Of a DNA stretch of 64,000 nucleotides, positions 7,309-15,931 are shown piece after piece (positions within the stretch are counted from its first letter, which is position 1; every line of letters begins with the position of its first letter). The notes beneath the pieces were generated by a model. It was not told the DNA's origin, searched no databases, and worked only from the letters and a program-made list of their open reading frames with translations. The stretch comes from HGM04593 sp045634305. GTDB taxonomy: Bacteria > Bacteroidota > Bacteroidia > Bacteroidales > Bacteroidaceae. The stretch spans positions 1 to 64,000 of the forward strand of contig JAZQZZ010000019.1 of assembly GCA_045634305.1 (NCBI GenBank), given 5' to 3'. The translations under genes and the position numbers were made by a program.

Positions 7309-8010
7309 TCATGCCTCTACCTCAGGAGCAATGAGTTTGTATCCTTTTCCGTGGATATTGATGATTTCGATATTCGAATCGGCCTTGAGATGCTTGCGAA
7401 GCTTTGTGATGTACACGTCCATGCTGCGGGCATTGAAGTAGTTGTCATCGGTCCACACAGTCTTGAGCGCGTAGTCACGCTGCAGAATCTCGTTGCGGTG
7501 AGCACACAAAAGGCTAAGAAGTTCAGACTCTTTGGTTGTAAGTTTTGTCTGCTGCTCGTCAATGGTGAGGACCTGCTTCTGGGTATCGAACTGGAAACGT
7601 CCGATGCGATAGAGCACATTCTCCTTATTCTTCTTGCCACATACGCGGCGCAAGACAGTCTCGATGCGCACCACGAGCACCTCCATGCTGAATGGTTTGG
7701 TGATGTAGTCGTCGGCACCAATCTTGAAACCCTCGAGTATATCCTCGTTCAATGACTTTGCTGTGAGGAATATGATGGGTATTTCGGGATTGACTGCACG
7801 AATCTCCTGCGCAAGGGTGAAACCGTCCTTTATGGGCATCATGACATCAAGTACACACAAGTCGAACTTGCCTTTCAAAAAAGCCTTATAGCCGGCATCG
7901 CCATCGGGGCACAACTCGGCATAATATCCCTTCGCCTGGAGGTATTCGCGCAAAAGCATGCCAAGGTTCTCATCGTCCTCGCATAGCAAAATTCTCTGTT
8001 TCTCTTCCAT
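7309..8010 (-). CDS. rprY: OmpR-family response regulator (RprY type)
   Basis: 233 residues. The receiver domain (about 5-120) has the acidic pair in CEDDEN, the phosphoacceptor Asp55 in CVLDVMMP, the Thr in IIFLTAK and the Lys in DDYITKPFSM. A winged-helix DNA-binding domain follows (TTKESELLSLLCAHRNEIL, then ARSMDVYITKLRKHLK), typical of OmpR/PhoB. It lies 7 bp after the histidine kinase gene and forms a two-component system with it. The closest well-known relative is RprY of Bacteroides fragilis, a stress and envelope regulator; the symbol rests on that resemblance. The terminator lies at 7262-7287. Confidence 0.85.
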   Translation of the reverse strand: MEEKQRILLCEDDENLGMLLREYLQAKGYYAELCPDGDAGYKAFLKGKFDLCVLDVMMPIKDGFTLAQEIRAVNPEIPIIFLTAKSLNEDILEGFKIGADDYITKPFSMEVLVVRIETVLRRVCGKKNKENVLYRIGRFQFDTQKQVLTIDEQQTKLTTKESELLSLLCAHRNEILQRDYALKTVWTDDNYFNARSMDVYITKLRKHLKADSNIEIINIHGKGYKLIAPEVEA

Positions 8011-8017
8011 AATAAAA

Positions 8018-9559
8018 CTATTTTAAAGGTAATACAATTACGAATGTTGTTCCCACGCCACTTTCACTCTCGGCGTGTATGGTTCCGCGGTGCGCGCTGA
8101 CAATCTGCTTCACGTAGGCCAACCCAAGGCCGAAGCCCTTGACATTGTGGACGTTGCCTGTGTGCACACGATAGAACTTTTCAAATATCTTCTTCAAATG
8201 CTCTTTCTTCATTCCAATACCGTTGTCCTTGACCGACATCATGAATTTCCCGCCCGAATTCCAAGTGCGCACCTCGAGTTCTATAGGCACTTCCTGACGC
8301 CTGTACTTCACAGCATTGTCGAGCAGATTAAAGACGACATTGGTAAAGTGCATCTCATCGGCACAGATATAAGGGTCGGTAGCCTCGAGCACAGTTTTTA
8401 TTGAGCCTCCGCTCTGCCCCACCTTTACCGCAAAAGTATTGGCAATACCCGAGATGAGTTCATTGGCATCAAGCTCTTTCATGTTAAGAGCTGCAGTATT
8501 CTTGTCATCGAACATTGACATCTGCAACACCTTGTCAACCTGAAAACGCAGGCGTTTAGTCTCGCTGGATATGACACCGCAAAGGCGTTGGAACATCTCG
8601 GGCGATTTTGAGACACTCTCGTCCTGGAGCATCTGCGCCGCAAGTGAGATGGCCGATATCGGCGTCTTGAACTCATGCGTCATGTTATTGATGAAATCGT
8701 TCTTCATCTTGGTTATCTTCTTATGCCTTACAGCCATATACAGCGTGAACACGAATGTTATCAACAGCACAAGGGTGAACAGCAGTGAAGGCAGCATAAA
8801 TTTAACCGAACGATATATAAATTTGTTCAATGCCTGCTGCGGAAAACAGAGCTCTAGCATTGCGGCACGGGCTGAATTGTCGTTCTCGAAAAGGGGTTGC
8901 CTTATCAGTTTGCCACAATCGGAACCAATACTGCTGTACACGGTATCGCGGCCATGATGATCGAGCACCCTTATGCCAAAAGGCATATCCTCGACTCCAT
9001 TATTCTGCAACTCCGACGCGATGTATTGTTCCAACGCCTGGAAATCCTCTATCCTGTTCTGCAAAGGCATTGTCCCCGCATTGTCAAGCATGTGGAAGAT
9101 AACCTCGTCGAGCACGTCACGCTGATACTTTGCTCTCATCTTCAAGGCATCATGCTGCAGGCGCTGCGCCTCCTCAACAGTGAGAACCTTGCTTAGGTCC
9201 TTGATAAAGAAATCCTCATCAAGGTGATGATGATTCTGCGGGACTGCTGTATTTACGGTTATAGTAGAAACGACGCCACCGTTGTTGGTCGATGTTGTAT
9301 AGCTGCGGACAACCATTGAGTTATTGCCTACAATTTTCCCTTTTTTGATATAACCACTATTGTCCTCGACCAGATACTTGCGAACCTCGTCCATCTCGAG
9401 CTTATGGGCCACACGGTTCAAGCTGCGACGCACACCCTCGTAGAATTGTCCTTTACGTATGTCGACGAGTGTATCGATGTATGTGACCTGCAAATAGAGC
9501 AAAGCCACAAAACACACACCCATAACAATGGCAACGGCACTTATAGTCATCTTTTTCAT
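8018..9559 (-). CDS. rprX: Membrane sensor histidine kinase (RprX type)
   Basis: 513 residues from the chosen start. An N-terminal transmembrane helix (ISAVAIVMGVCFVALLYLQV), a periplasmic sensor of about 220 residues, and a second helix (FMLPSLLFTLVLLITFVFTL) precede the kinase core. The phosphoacceptor is His295 in NMTHEFKTPISAI, the N-box is NLLDNAVKYR, and the G-boxes are DNGIGM and GFGLGLAYV. It is the partner of the response regulator encoded 7 bp downstream. I preferred the ATG at 9557-9559 (MKKMTIS) because the frame upstream encodes a poor N-terminus and overlaps a promoter-like element. The size and domain order match RprX of B. fragilis. Confidence 0.83.
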   Translation of the reverse strand: MKKMTISAVAIVMGVCFVALLYLQVTYIDTLVDIRKGQFYEGVRRSLNRVAHKLEMDEVRKYLVEDNSGYIKKGKIVGNNSMVVRSYTTSTNNGGVVSTITVNTAVPQNHHHLDEDFFIKDLSKVLTVEEAQRLQHDALKMRAKYQRDVLDEVIFHMLDNAGTMPLQNRIEDFQALEQYIASELQNNGVEDMPFGIRVLDHHGRDTVYSSIGSDCGKLIRQPLFENDNSARAAMLELCFPQQALNKFIYRSVKFMLPSLLFTLVLLITFVFTLYMAVRHKKITKMKNDFINNMTHEFKTPISAISLAAQMLQDESVSKSPEMFQRLCGVISSETKRLRFQVDKVLQMSMFDDKNTAALNMKELDANELISGIANTFAVKVGQSGGSIKTVLEATDPYICADEMHFTNVVFNLLDNAVKYRRQEVPIELEVRTWNSGGKFMMSVKDNGIGMKKEHLKKIFEKFYRVHTGNVHNVKGFGLGLAYVKQIVSAHRGTIHAESESGVGTTFVIVLPLK

Positions 9560-9563
9560 ATCA

Positions 9564-9596
9564 CAAATATAAAACCTACATTTCCATTTATACAAA
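9564..9596 (-). promoter_or_regulatory. Possible promoter of rprX-rprY
   Basis: Minus strand TTTG (9593-9596), 21-bp spacer, TATATTTG (9564-9571). The start of transcription would fall at or next to the ATG at 9559, implying a leaderless or nearly leaderless message. The spacing is slightly long. Confidence 0.35.
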
Positions 9597-9722
9597 TTGA
9601 GAAACAATTAATTTGAAATATTTCTCATTTATTAACAAAACACGATAAGTTAATTACTATTTAAACAACTAAAACAACGTATCGCAAAATAAAATTGCTA
9701 AAATCAAGATTATTTTAACATA

Positions 9723-9754
9723 AAAAGGGAAGAACACGTATGTCCTTCCCTTTT
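9723..9754 (-). terminator. Intrinsic terminator of the EF-G2-like gene
   Basis: The inverted repeat AAAAGGGAAGaACA/TGTcCTTCCCTTTT has a 4-nt loop and U-rich flank on the minus strand. It lies 20 bp after the fusA2-like stop codon. Confidence 0.8.
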
Positions 9755-9773
9755 ACAATTATGCAGTCTGAGT

Positions 9774-11927
9774 TTATTCCTCGTCCTTGATTGCCAGTTC
9801 CTCAACGAGCTTGTTCTGTACATCACCGGGAACAAGTTCATATGTCGAAGGAGACATGATGAACGAAGCGCGTCCACCGGTGAGCGAGCTCAATGTTGTT
9901 GAGTAAGAAGCCATCTCTTTCAAAGGAACCTTGGCAGCGAGTTTCTCGTAACCGTTCTCGCTCTCCATGCCCATAATCATACCGCGACGGCCCTGGATAT
10001 CACTCATGACATCACCCATTTTGTCCGATGGAACAAATACCTCGACATCGTATACAGGCTCAAGCACCTTTGGACCTGCCTCACGGAATGCCGCACTGAA
10101 GGCATTACGGCCTGCGAGCATGAATGAAAGCTCGTTAGAGTCAACCGGGTGCATCTTGCCGTCGTACACAATCACACGCACGTCACGTGCATAAGAGCCT
10201 GTGAGCGGACCGCGCTCCATGCGCTCCATAACACCCTTGAGGATTGCAGGCATAAAGCGTGCATCGATGCTACCACCTACAATGCTATTGACAAAGACAA
10301 GTTTACCACCCCAATCGAGTGTCACCTCCTCTGTAGCCTTGGCATTGATTTTGAACTCCTGACCGCCGAAACGGTAAACCTCCTGCAGCGGCTTGCCCTC
10401 CTCGTAAGGTTCAACAATCATATGAACCTCGCCGAACTGGCCGGCACCACCCGACTGCTTCTTGTGACGATAGTCGGCGCGTGCAGCCTTTGTAATTGTC
10501 TCGCGATATGGAATCTTTGTCTCCTCGTACTTGACCTGTACTTTCTCAACGTGCTCAAGACGCCATTTCAAAGTACGCAAGTGGAACTCACCCTGGCCGT
10601 GAACGATTGTCTGGCGGAGTTCCTTTGACTGCTCGATGCGCCATGTAGGATCCTCCTCGTGCATACGGTTGAGAATCTGCATCATCTTCTCTATTTCAGA
10701 TTCATTGACAGGTTTGATGGCGCGTGAATATTTAGATGCGGGATACTTAACAAGCGCGAACTTGTGGGTACAATCCTTAGCATTGAGTGTATTACCAATC
10801 TTGATATCCTTGAGCTTTACGGTACAACCCAAATCACCGGCTTTCAGTTCATCAACGGCAACGCGGTTGGCACCTGCGCTGCAGAAGAGCTGCGCAATGC
10901 GCTCCTTTGAACCGCGGTCGGCATTAACAAGGTCGTCACCAGCCTTGAGTGTACCACTCATCACCTTGAAGTAGTTGACCTCACCGATATGTGGCTCGAC
11001 TGATGTCTTATAGAAGAACACTGATGTAGGAGCCTCGCTGTTGTAAGGAACAGTCTCGCCATCGGCATCGACCGGTTGTGGCATGTCGGTAATCTCAGGA
11101 GCCACATTTGCAAGGAACTCGAGCAGACGGCTCACTGCAACATCCGTAGAAGCCGAGCAGCAGAGCACAGGATATACGCTATCGGTCTCAAGACCAAGAC
11201 GCGCGCCCATACGTATTTCATCGGTTGTCAACTCCTCAGACTCGAAGAACTTGTCCATCAGACCCTCTTCATTCTCGGCAGCCTTCTCAACAAGTTCCAT
11301 GTGAAGTGCCTTTGCCTTTTCGAGTTCACCAACCGGGATATCCTCTACAAGTGGTGGTTGCCCCTCACCGGTGTAGGTAAGTTTCTTCATCAACAGCACG
11401 TCGATAATAGTGCTGAAGCCGGGCCCTGCATTCAAAGGATACTGCACAGGGACAACCTTTGAGCCATAGATTGACTGCAACTGTTCGATAATGGTATCAT
11501 AGTCACATTTCTCGTTGTCGACCTGGTTAACCACGAACATCATCGGCTTCTTCATTTTCTTCACGTAACGGTAGCAGTTCTGTGTGCCCACCTCAACACC
11601 GTACTGGCCGTTAATGACCATCAATGCCAAGTCGGCAACAGTCATGGCACTGACCATACTGCCCGCGAAGTCGTCGGAACCCGGGCAATCGATAAGATTC
11701 AGCTTCTTGCCAGCCTGCTCAATCTGGAATACAGTTGAAAACACCGAATAGCCATACTCCTGTTCAACAGGAAAGTAGTCACTAACGGTGTTCTTTGCCT
11801 CAATTGTACCTCTACGCTTAATGATTCCACCCTCATAGAGCATAGCCTCTGTGAGAGTGGTTTTTCCAGAGCCGGAACATCCTACAATCGCAATGTTCTT
11901 GATTTCGTTAGTCTGATAAGTTTTCAT
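9774..11927 (-). CDS. fusA2: EF-G paralogue of the Bacteroides EF-G2 type, with altered GTPase residues
   Basis: 717 residues with EF-G domain order: G domain (P-loop GCSGSGKT at 16-23, NQVD at 134-137), domain II, III, IV (KQSGGAGQFGEVHM, PLTGSYARDVRVIVYDGKMH) and V. Residues needed for GTP hydrolysis in canonical EF-G differ: the G3 motif DTPGHVDF reads DCPGSDDF, so the catalytic His is Ser84, and the switch I motif RGITI reads YGYSV (58-62). In Bacteroides thetaiotaomicron the paralogue EF-G2 supports translocation without GTP hydrolysis and accumulates during carbon starvation; this protein fits that class. The gene is single, with a probable leader of about 130 nt and a terminator at 9723-9754. 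A tetracycline-protection factor is a less likely reading. Confidence 0.82.
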   Translation of the reverse strand: MKTYQTNEIKNIAIVGCSGSGKTTLTEAMLYEGGIIKRRGTIEAKNTVSDYFPVEQEYGYSVFSTVFQIEQAGKKLNLIDCPGSDDFAGSMVSAMTVADLALMVINGQYGVEVGTQNCYRYVKKMKKPMMFVVNQVDNEKCDYDTIIEQLQSIYGSKVVPVQYPLNAGPGFSTIIDVLLMKKLTYTGEGQPPLVEDIPVGELEKAKALHMELVEKAAENEEGLMDKFFESEELTTDEIRMGARLGLETDSVYPVLCCSASTDVAVSRLLEFLANVAPEITDMPQPVDADGETVPYNSEAPTSVFFYKTSVEPHIGEVNYFKVMSGTLKAGDDLVNADRGSKERIAQLFCSAGANRVAVDELKAGDLGCTVKLKDIKIGNTLNAKDCTHKFALVKYPASKYSRAIKPVNESEIEKMMQILNRMHEEDPTWRIEQSKELRQTIVHGQGEFHLRTLKWRLEHVEKVQVKYEETKIPYRETITKAARADYRHKKQSGGAGQFGEVHMIVEPYEEGKPLQEVYRFGGQEFKINAKATEEVTLDWGGKLVFVNSIVGGSIDARFMPAILKGVMERMERGPLTGSYARDVRVIVYDGKMHPVDSNELSFMLAGRNAFSAAFREAGPKVLEPVYDVEVFVPSDKMGDVMSDIQGRRGMIMGMESENGYEKLAAKVPLKEMASYSTTLSSLTGGRASFIMSPSTYELVPGDVQNKLVEELAIKDEE

Positions 11928-12033
11928 ATTGTTTTGTTTTTTTATTTATGGAACGAGAATGGGGTTAAAACAAATAATCTTCATCATGCCGAATAGTTTT
12001 TATTCACCTTGCGCCCTTAACTCCATCCCAAAA

Positions 12034-12096
12034 GGTTAGTTAGTTAGTTTTTTAAAATGTGTCGGCAATGTAGGAATTTTTCGAAACAAAAGCAAA
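12034..12096 (-). promoter_or_regulatory. Possible promoter and GTTA-repeat leader upstream of fusA2
   Basis: Minus strand TTTG (12093-12096), 20-bp spacer and TACATTGC (12065-12072) resemble a promoter. It would give a leader of about 130 nt that begins near a run of three GTTA repeats (12034-12049). The remainder of the leader (11928-12030) has no clear structure. Confidence 0.3.
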
Positions 12097-12108
12097 TAGA
12101 ATGGGAAT

Positions 12109-12142
12109 GTTTTTTAAAAAAGAGATAAAAAAAGTAACTTCG
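12109..12142 (+). promoter_or_regulatory. Promoter of hemW
   Basis: A T-rich -33 region (12109-12115) and a -7 element TAACTTCG (12135-12142) give a start near 12148 and a leader of about 22 nt. This excludes the longer frame beginning at 12101 as the real protein start. Confidence 0.5.
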
Positions 12143-12169
12143 CACTCGATTTTTAACATAAAGAAACAG

Positions 12170-13297
12170 ATGGCCGGCATATACATACACATACCATTCT
12201 GCAAACAACGCTGCAGTTACTGCGCATTCTACTCCACTACCTTATATAATATAAAGGATAAGTACGTCGATGCGCTATGCAGGGAACTTCTCATGCGCAA
12301 GAATTATGCCGGCAACGACACCATAGAAACCATATACTTTGGCGGTGGAACGCCATCGACATTGTCTATGGAACAGCTGCAGAAGATATGCGACACCATA
12401 TTTGCGACTTACAGTATATCCGCCACACCCGAAATTACCATAGAGTGCAACCCGGACGACCTTACAGCCGATTTCCTGCGACAACTGCAAAAGCTACCGT
12501 TCAACCGCATAAGCATGGGAGTACAGAGTTTCAATGACGCCCAGCTCAAGCACCTTGGCCGACGACACGATGCCGACCGGGCACGCCAAGCTGTAAAGAA
12601 TGCCCGCAAAGCCGGTTACAGCAATATAAGCATTGACCTTATTTTTGCCCTACCCGGTTCAACCATCACCACCTGGGAGCACGACCTTGACAGCGCCATC
12701 GCTCTGCACCCCGATCACATATCGGCATACAACCTCACATACGAGGAGGGGACACCGATGCATCGTGCCCTTGAACGTGGCGATTTCACAGAACTGAGCG
12801 AAGAAGAGAACGTGGAACAGTTCGAGATGCTGATTACAAAACTGAAGGAAGCGGGCTACCATCACTATGAGATTTCGAACTTTGCATTGCCGGGGTGCGA
12901 GAGCCGCCACAACAGCAGCTACTGGAACGACACGCCCTACATCGGTTGCGGCGCCGCCGCCCACTCCTACAACGGAACATCGCGACAGTGGAACATTGCC
13001 GATGTAAAGGAGTATATAAATGGGATAGAAAGCGACAGCCCCATTTTTGAGATTGAGGAACTGACCGAAGAAGAGCGTTACAACGACACCATACTCACCC
13101 GCCTGCGCACAGCCAAAGGCATTCCGCTAGAATGGATGAAAGAGAAATTCTGCACAAGGCTTAACAGACACATGTTGCGCGTAGCAGAGAGAGAGATTGC
13201 ACTCGGCAACTTGAAGGAGACAAACGGGTACCTGTCGCTCACCGAAAAAGGCATATTCATAAGTGATGCAGTGATAAGGGAGTTCATTTATATATAA
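12170..13297 (+). CDS. hemW: HemW, radical SAM heme chaperone
   Basis: 375 residues from the ATG at 12170. The N-terminus MAGIYIHIPFCKQRCSYC carries the radical SAM cluster motif CxxxCxxC (Cys11, Cys15, Cys18). It is followed by YFGGGTPSTL, the SAM-binding glycine motif, and by NRISMGVQSF and LIFALPGST. The HNxxYW motif (RHNSSYW) typical of HemW, which separates it from coproporphyrinogen oxidase HemN, is present. HemW proteins bind heme and insert it into target proteins, and they lack HemN activity. The ATG at 12101 was rejected because the first 23 residues have no family similarity and lie over the promoter. The gene is single, divergent from fusA2. Confidence 0.93.
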   Translation: MAGIYIHIPFCKQRCSYCAFYSTTLYNIKDKYVDALCRELLMRKNYAGNDTIETIYFGGGTPSTLSMEQLQKICDTIFATYSISATPEITIECNPDDLTADFLRQLQKLPFNRISMGVQSFNDAQLKHLGRRHDADRARQAVKNARKAGYSNISIDLIFALPGSTITTWEHDLDSAIALHPDHISAYNLTYEEGTPMHRALERGDFTELSEEENVEQFEMLITKLKEAGYHHYEISNFALPGCESRHNSSYWNDTPYIGCGAAAHSYNGTSRQWNIADVKEYINGIESDSPIFEIEELTEEERYNDTILTRLRTAKGIPLEWMKEKFCTRLNRHMLRVAEREIALGNLKETNGYLSLTEKGIFISDAVIREFIYI

Positions 13298-13340
13298 AGC
13301 AAAAAGACAGAGGCGTTACCTCTGTCTTTTTGCTTTATAT
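13292..13340. terminator. Bidirectional terminator overlapping the hemW stop codon
   Basis: A perfect stem of about 22 bp, from ATATAAAGCAAAAAGACAGA (13292 on) with its complement ending at 13340, with loop CGTTA. It includes the hemW stop codon and serves hemW and the convergent glmM. Confidence 0.9.
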
Positions 13341-13352
13341 TCAAACCCGGAA

Positions 13353-14741
13353 TTACATCAAGCTGTTTGCAAGTGCGAGGATTTCCTCACCGATTGCATC
13401 GGCAGCCTCCTGTGTTGGACCCTCAGAATAGATGCGGATGATTGGCTCGGTGTTGCTCTTGCGCAAGTGAACCCATGTCTCGGGGAAGTCGAGCTTAACA
13501 CCATCAACAGTGTTGATTTCGGCCTTACCGGCGTATGTAGCCTTGATTTTCTCAAGAATTGCATCTACATCGCAACCCGGCTTCAAATCGATACGGTTCT
13601 TACCCATGAAGTAAGCAGGATATGTCGCGCGGAGTTCGCTTACTGTCTTCTTCTCGTGAGCAAGGTGGCTCAAGAACAAACAGATACCCACCAAAGCGTC
13701 ACGACCGGCGTGGCAAGCAGGATAGATTACACCGCCGTTACCCTCACCACCGATGATTGCGTTTGTCTCGCGCATCTTTGTAACAACGTTAACCTCACCT
13801 ACAGCCGATGCTGTATATGTGCAACCGTGAGCATTTGTAACGTCGCGGAGTGCACGTGTTGAGCTGAGGTTAGAAACAGTGTTACCCGGTGTGTGCTTCA
13901 AAACATAATCGGCAACTGTAACGAGTGTATACTCCTCACCGTACATCTCACCGTTCTCGCAGATGATAGCCAAACGGTCAACGTCTGGGTCAACAACGAA
14001 AGCTACATCGTTGCCGCCCTTCGCCATCAACCCCATGATATCGCCAAGGTTCTTTGCCAATGGCTCGGGATTGTGCTGGAAGTCACCTGTTGGCTCGCAA
14101 TAGAGTTTGTCAACCTTTGTAATGCCCAATTTCTCGAAAAGTTTAGGCAGAATGACACCACCAACAGAGTTCACGCAGTCGATAGCAACCTTGAAACCGG
14201 CAGCCTTGATAGCCTCGACATCAACAAGCGGCAAAGCGAGGACTGCCTCGATGTGCTTGTCATCATAAGACTCGTCAAGACGATACTTACCTAAAGTCTC
14301 AACATCGGCATAGTCAAACTCCTCGGCTGCAGCAATGCGAAGTACCTCCTGACCCTCGGCAGCATTCAGGAACTCTCCCTTCTCGTTAAGAAGCTTAAGT
14401 GCATTCCACTGGCGTGGGTTGTGGCTTGCAGTAAGGATGATACCACCACAAGCATCCTCCATTGTAACAGCGACTTCTGTAGTTGGAGTAGAAGCCAAGC
14501 CGATGTCAACGACATCGAATCCCATACCCATGAGAGTTCCGCAAACAATCTTGTTCACCATCTCACCCGAGAGGCGGGCATCGCGGCCAACAACAATCTT
14601 GTTGCTGGTCTTTGTGGTTGTCTTACGTATCAGCGCTGCATACGCCGATGTCAACTTCACAACATCAAGAGGGGTCAAACCTTCATCGGCTCTACCGCCG
14701 ATGGTACCTCTGATTCCCGAAATAGATTTAATTAGTGTCAT
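13353..14741 (-). CDS. glmM: Phosphoglucosamine mutase (alpha-D-phosphohexomutase)
   Basis: 462 residues with the four phosphohexomutase signatures: the active serine loop TASHNPRQWN (Ser106), the metal loop DPDVDR, the sugar-binding loop GGEGNGG, and the phosphate-binding loop RKSNTEP. The sugar loop is of the type found in Bacteroidetes and archaeal enzymes and not the classic GEQSGH of E. coli GlmM, so phosphomannomutase activity cannot be excluded. The length fits the Bacteroides enzyme annotated as GlmM, which makes glucosamine-1-phosphate for peptidoglycan and lipid A. It is the last gene of the rpe-comEC-DHH-lipoprotein run, 17 bp after the DUF4827 gene. Confidence 0.85.
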   Translation of the reverse strand: MTLIKSISGIRGTIGGRADEGLTPLDVVKLTSAYAALIRKTTTKTSNKIVVGRDARLSGEMVNKIVCGTLMGMGFDVVDIGLASTPTTEVAVTMEDACGGIILTASHNPRQWNALKLLNEKGEFLNAAEGQEVLRIAAAEEFDYADVETLGKYRLDESYDDKHIEAVLALPLVDVEAIKAAGFKVAIDCVNSVGGVILPKLFEKLGITKVDKLYCEPTGDFQHNPEPLAKNLGDIMGLMAKGGNDVAFVVDPDVDRLAIICENGEMYGEEYTLVTVADYVLKHTPGNTVSNLSSTRALRDVTNAHGCTYTASAVGEVNVVTKMRETNAIIGGEGNGGVIYPACHAGRDALVGICLFLSHLAHEKKTVSELRATYPAYFMGKNRIDLKPGCDVDAILEKIKATYAGKAEINTVDGVKLDFPETWVHLRKSNTEPIIRIYSEGPTQEAADAIGEEILALANSLM

Positions 14742-14758
14742 TTATTGTTATTTAAAAG

Positions 14759-15403
14759 TTATTCTGGCATCATCACCGCAACGCTTGGCTGGAATGATAT
14801 CTGATAATGGCATGGATAGACATATGTCGCTGCGTTGGACGTACCTTTTGTATGAGGTACAATTATGTTAACCTTGGCAAGGTTACTCTGCTTGCGTGTA
14901 AAAGTGAGAAAACGCAAAGGTACCAACCAACCGGTCGGCACAGAGGCATTGTACACGGCTTTCATGACACCCGATGTAAATGTTGCCTTATACGAACCGC
15001 TGGTATTGGTTACACGCATCTCGTCAGCATCGGCAGCATATAAATTGCCGGTTATAGTATCATCCTCCTGGATGTTATACTCATAATAGCGCACCAACAA
15101 ATCAACATTATCACCATCTTCAATATTGTATGCTGTGGAATCTTTTTTCTTTGGATTGTTCACTATCTGCATATAGACATCATCCACCAACACATACTCA
15201 TTCTTACTGACATCTGTTGTTGAATCATTTGTCACAAACTGTTCGAACGAGATTATGTTTATTCCCTTCTCTTTGATGTAGGCATTGACAGACTCACGTT
15301 CCTTTTCCTTCATTTCGGAATAGGTAACAGTATCGTCGCACGATGCAAAAAGAGACACCAACACCAAAAAGAATGAAAACTTACTCAACTTATCTCTCAA
15401 CAT
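14759..15403 (-). CDS. DUF4827-type lipoprotein
   Basis: 214 residues from the ATG at 15401-15403. An N-terminal signal ends in the lipobox LFASC (Cys22), so the product should be an envelope lipoprotein. The body (TYSEMKEKERESVNAYIKEK, then IISFEQF, ENEYVL-like segments, and VPLRFLTFTRKQS near the end) matches my memory of the Bacteroidales family DUF4827, which is usually encoded next to glmM. Its function is unknown. The start further upstream (15442) would put 13 polar residues before the signal peptide and was not used. Confidence 0.7.
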   Translation of the reverse strand: MLRDKLSKFSFFLVLVSLFASCDDTVTYSEMKEKERESVNAYIKEKGINIISFEQFVTNDSTTDVSKNEYVLVDDVYMQIVNNPKKKDSTAYNIEDGDNVDLLVRYYEYNIQEDDTITGNLYAADADEMRVTNTSGSYKATFTSGVMKAVYNASVPTGWLVPLRFLTFTRKQSNLAKVNIIVPHTKGTSNAATYVYPCHYQISFQPSVAVMMPE

Positions 15404-15542
15404 ACTGATATTCAAAACTTCTCTACTTTGTTCAACTTTCAAAAATACAACTTTTTGCGAAGATACAAAAACTATAGCAAAAAAAGCCGCACTTATTTAT
15501 CAAATAATCATAAAACAGCATTTTTTCGCCATGAGAGTTCTT

Positions 15543-15872
15543 TTATTTCTTGTCCATCTGCTTTCTCTTTGCATACTTGATGTCAATGTATGCCCGTTTT
15601 GTCTGCCTTACTTTTTCAAGCTGTTCAACAGCCTTGGCATCACCGGCTGCCGCTTTCTGCTCAAGTTCGGCAATTTCAGCAGAATGTTCACGCAACAACA
15701 AGGAATAATCGGCATTGAGTTTACGTTCCACCTGGCGGAGCTCATCTTTATTATTAGCTTTCTGCACCTGCTCTGCTGCATCCTCATACAATGCAATTGT
15801 CTTGTCACACACATTACCACTGCAACCCATAAGCATAAGGGCCGACATTAAAATCAACAGTATCCTTTTCAT
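15543..15872 (-). CDS. Small coiled-coil lipoprotein of unknown function
   Basis: 109 residues. The signal MKRILLILMSALMLMGC ends in a lipobox at Cys17. The mature part is almost entirely helical and charged (YEDAAEQVQKANNKDELRQV, EIAELEQKAAAGDAKAVEQL), consistent with a coiled coil. It lies between the DHH phosphoesterase and the DUF4827 lipoprotein, 59 bp after the former, in the same direction. The family is not recognised beyond similar short lipoproteins in Bacteroidales. Confidence 0.7.
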   Translation of the reverse strand: MKRILLILMSALMLMGCSGNVCDKTIALYEDAAEQVQKANNKDELRQVERKLNADYSLLLREHSAEIAELEQKAAAGDAKAVEQLEKVRQTKRAYIDIKYAKRKQMDKK

Positions 15873-15931
15873 TGTTATTCAAATCAATATTTACATCTTA
15901 TATTTTCCTGATTCGCACGGCCGACAACCTC

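Noticed and set aside
12101..12169. N-terminal extension of HemW
   Set aside because: Lies over the promoter; the family start MAGIYIHIPF begins at 12170.
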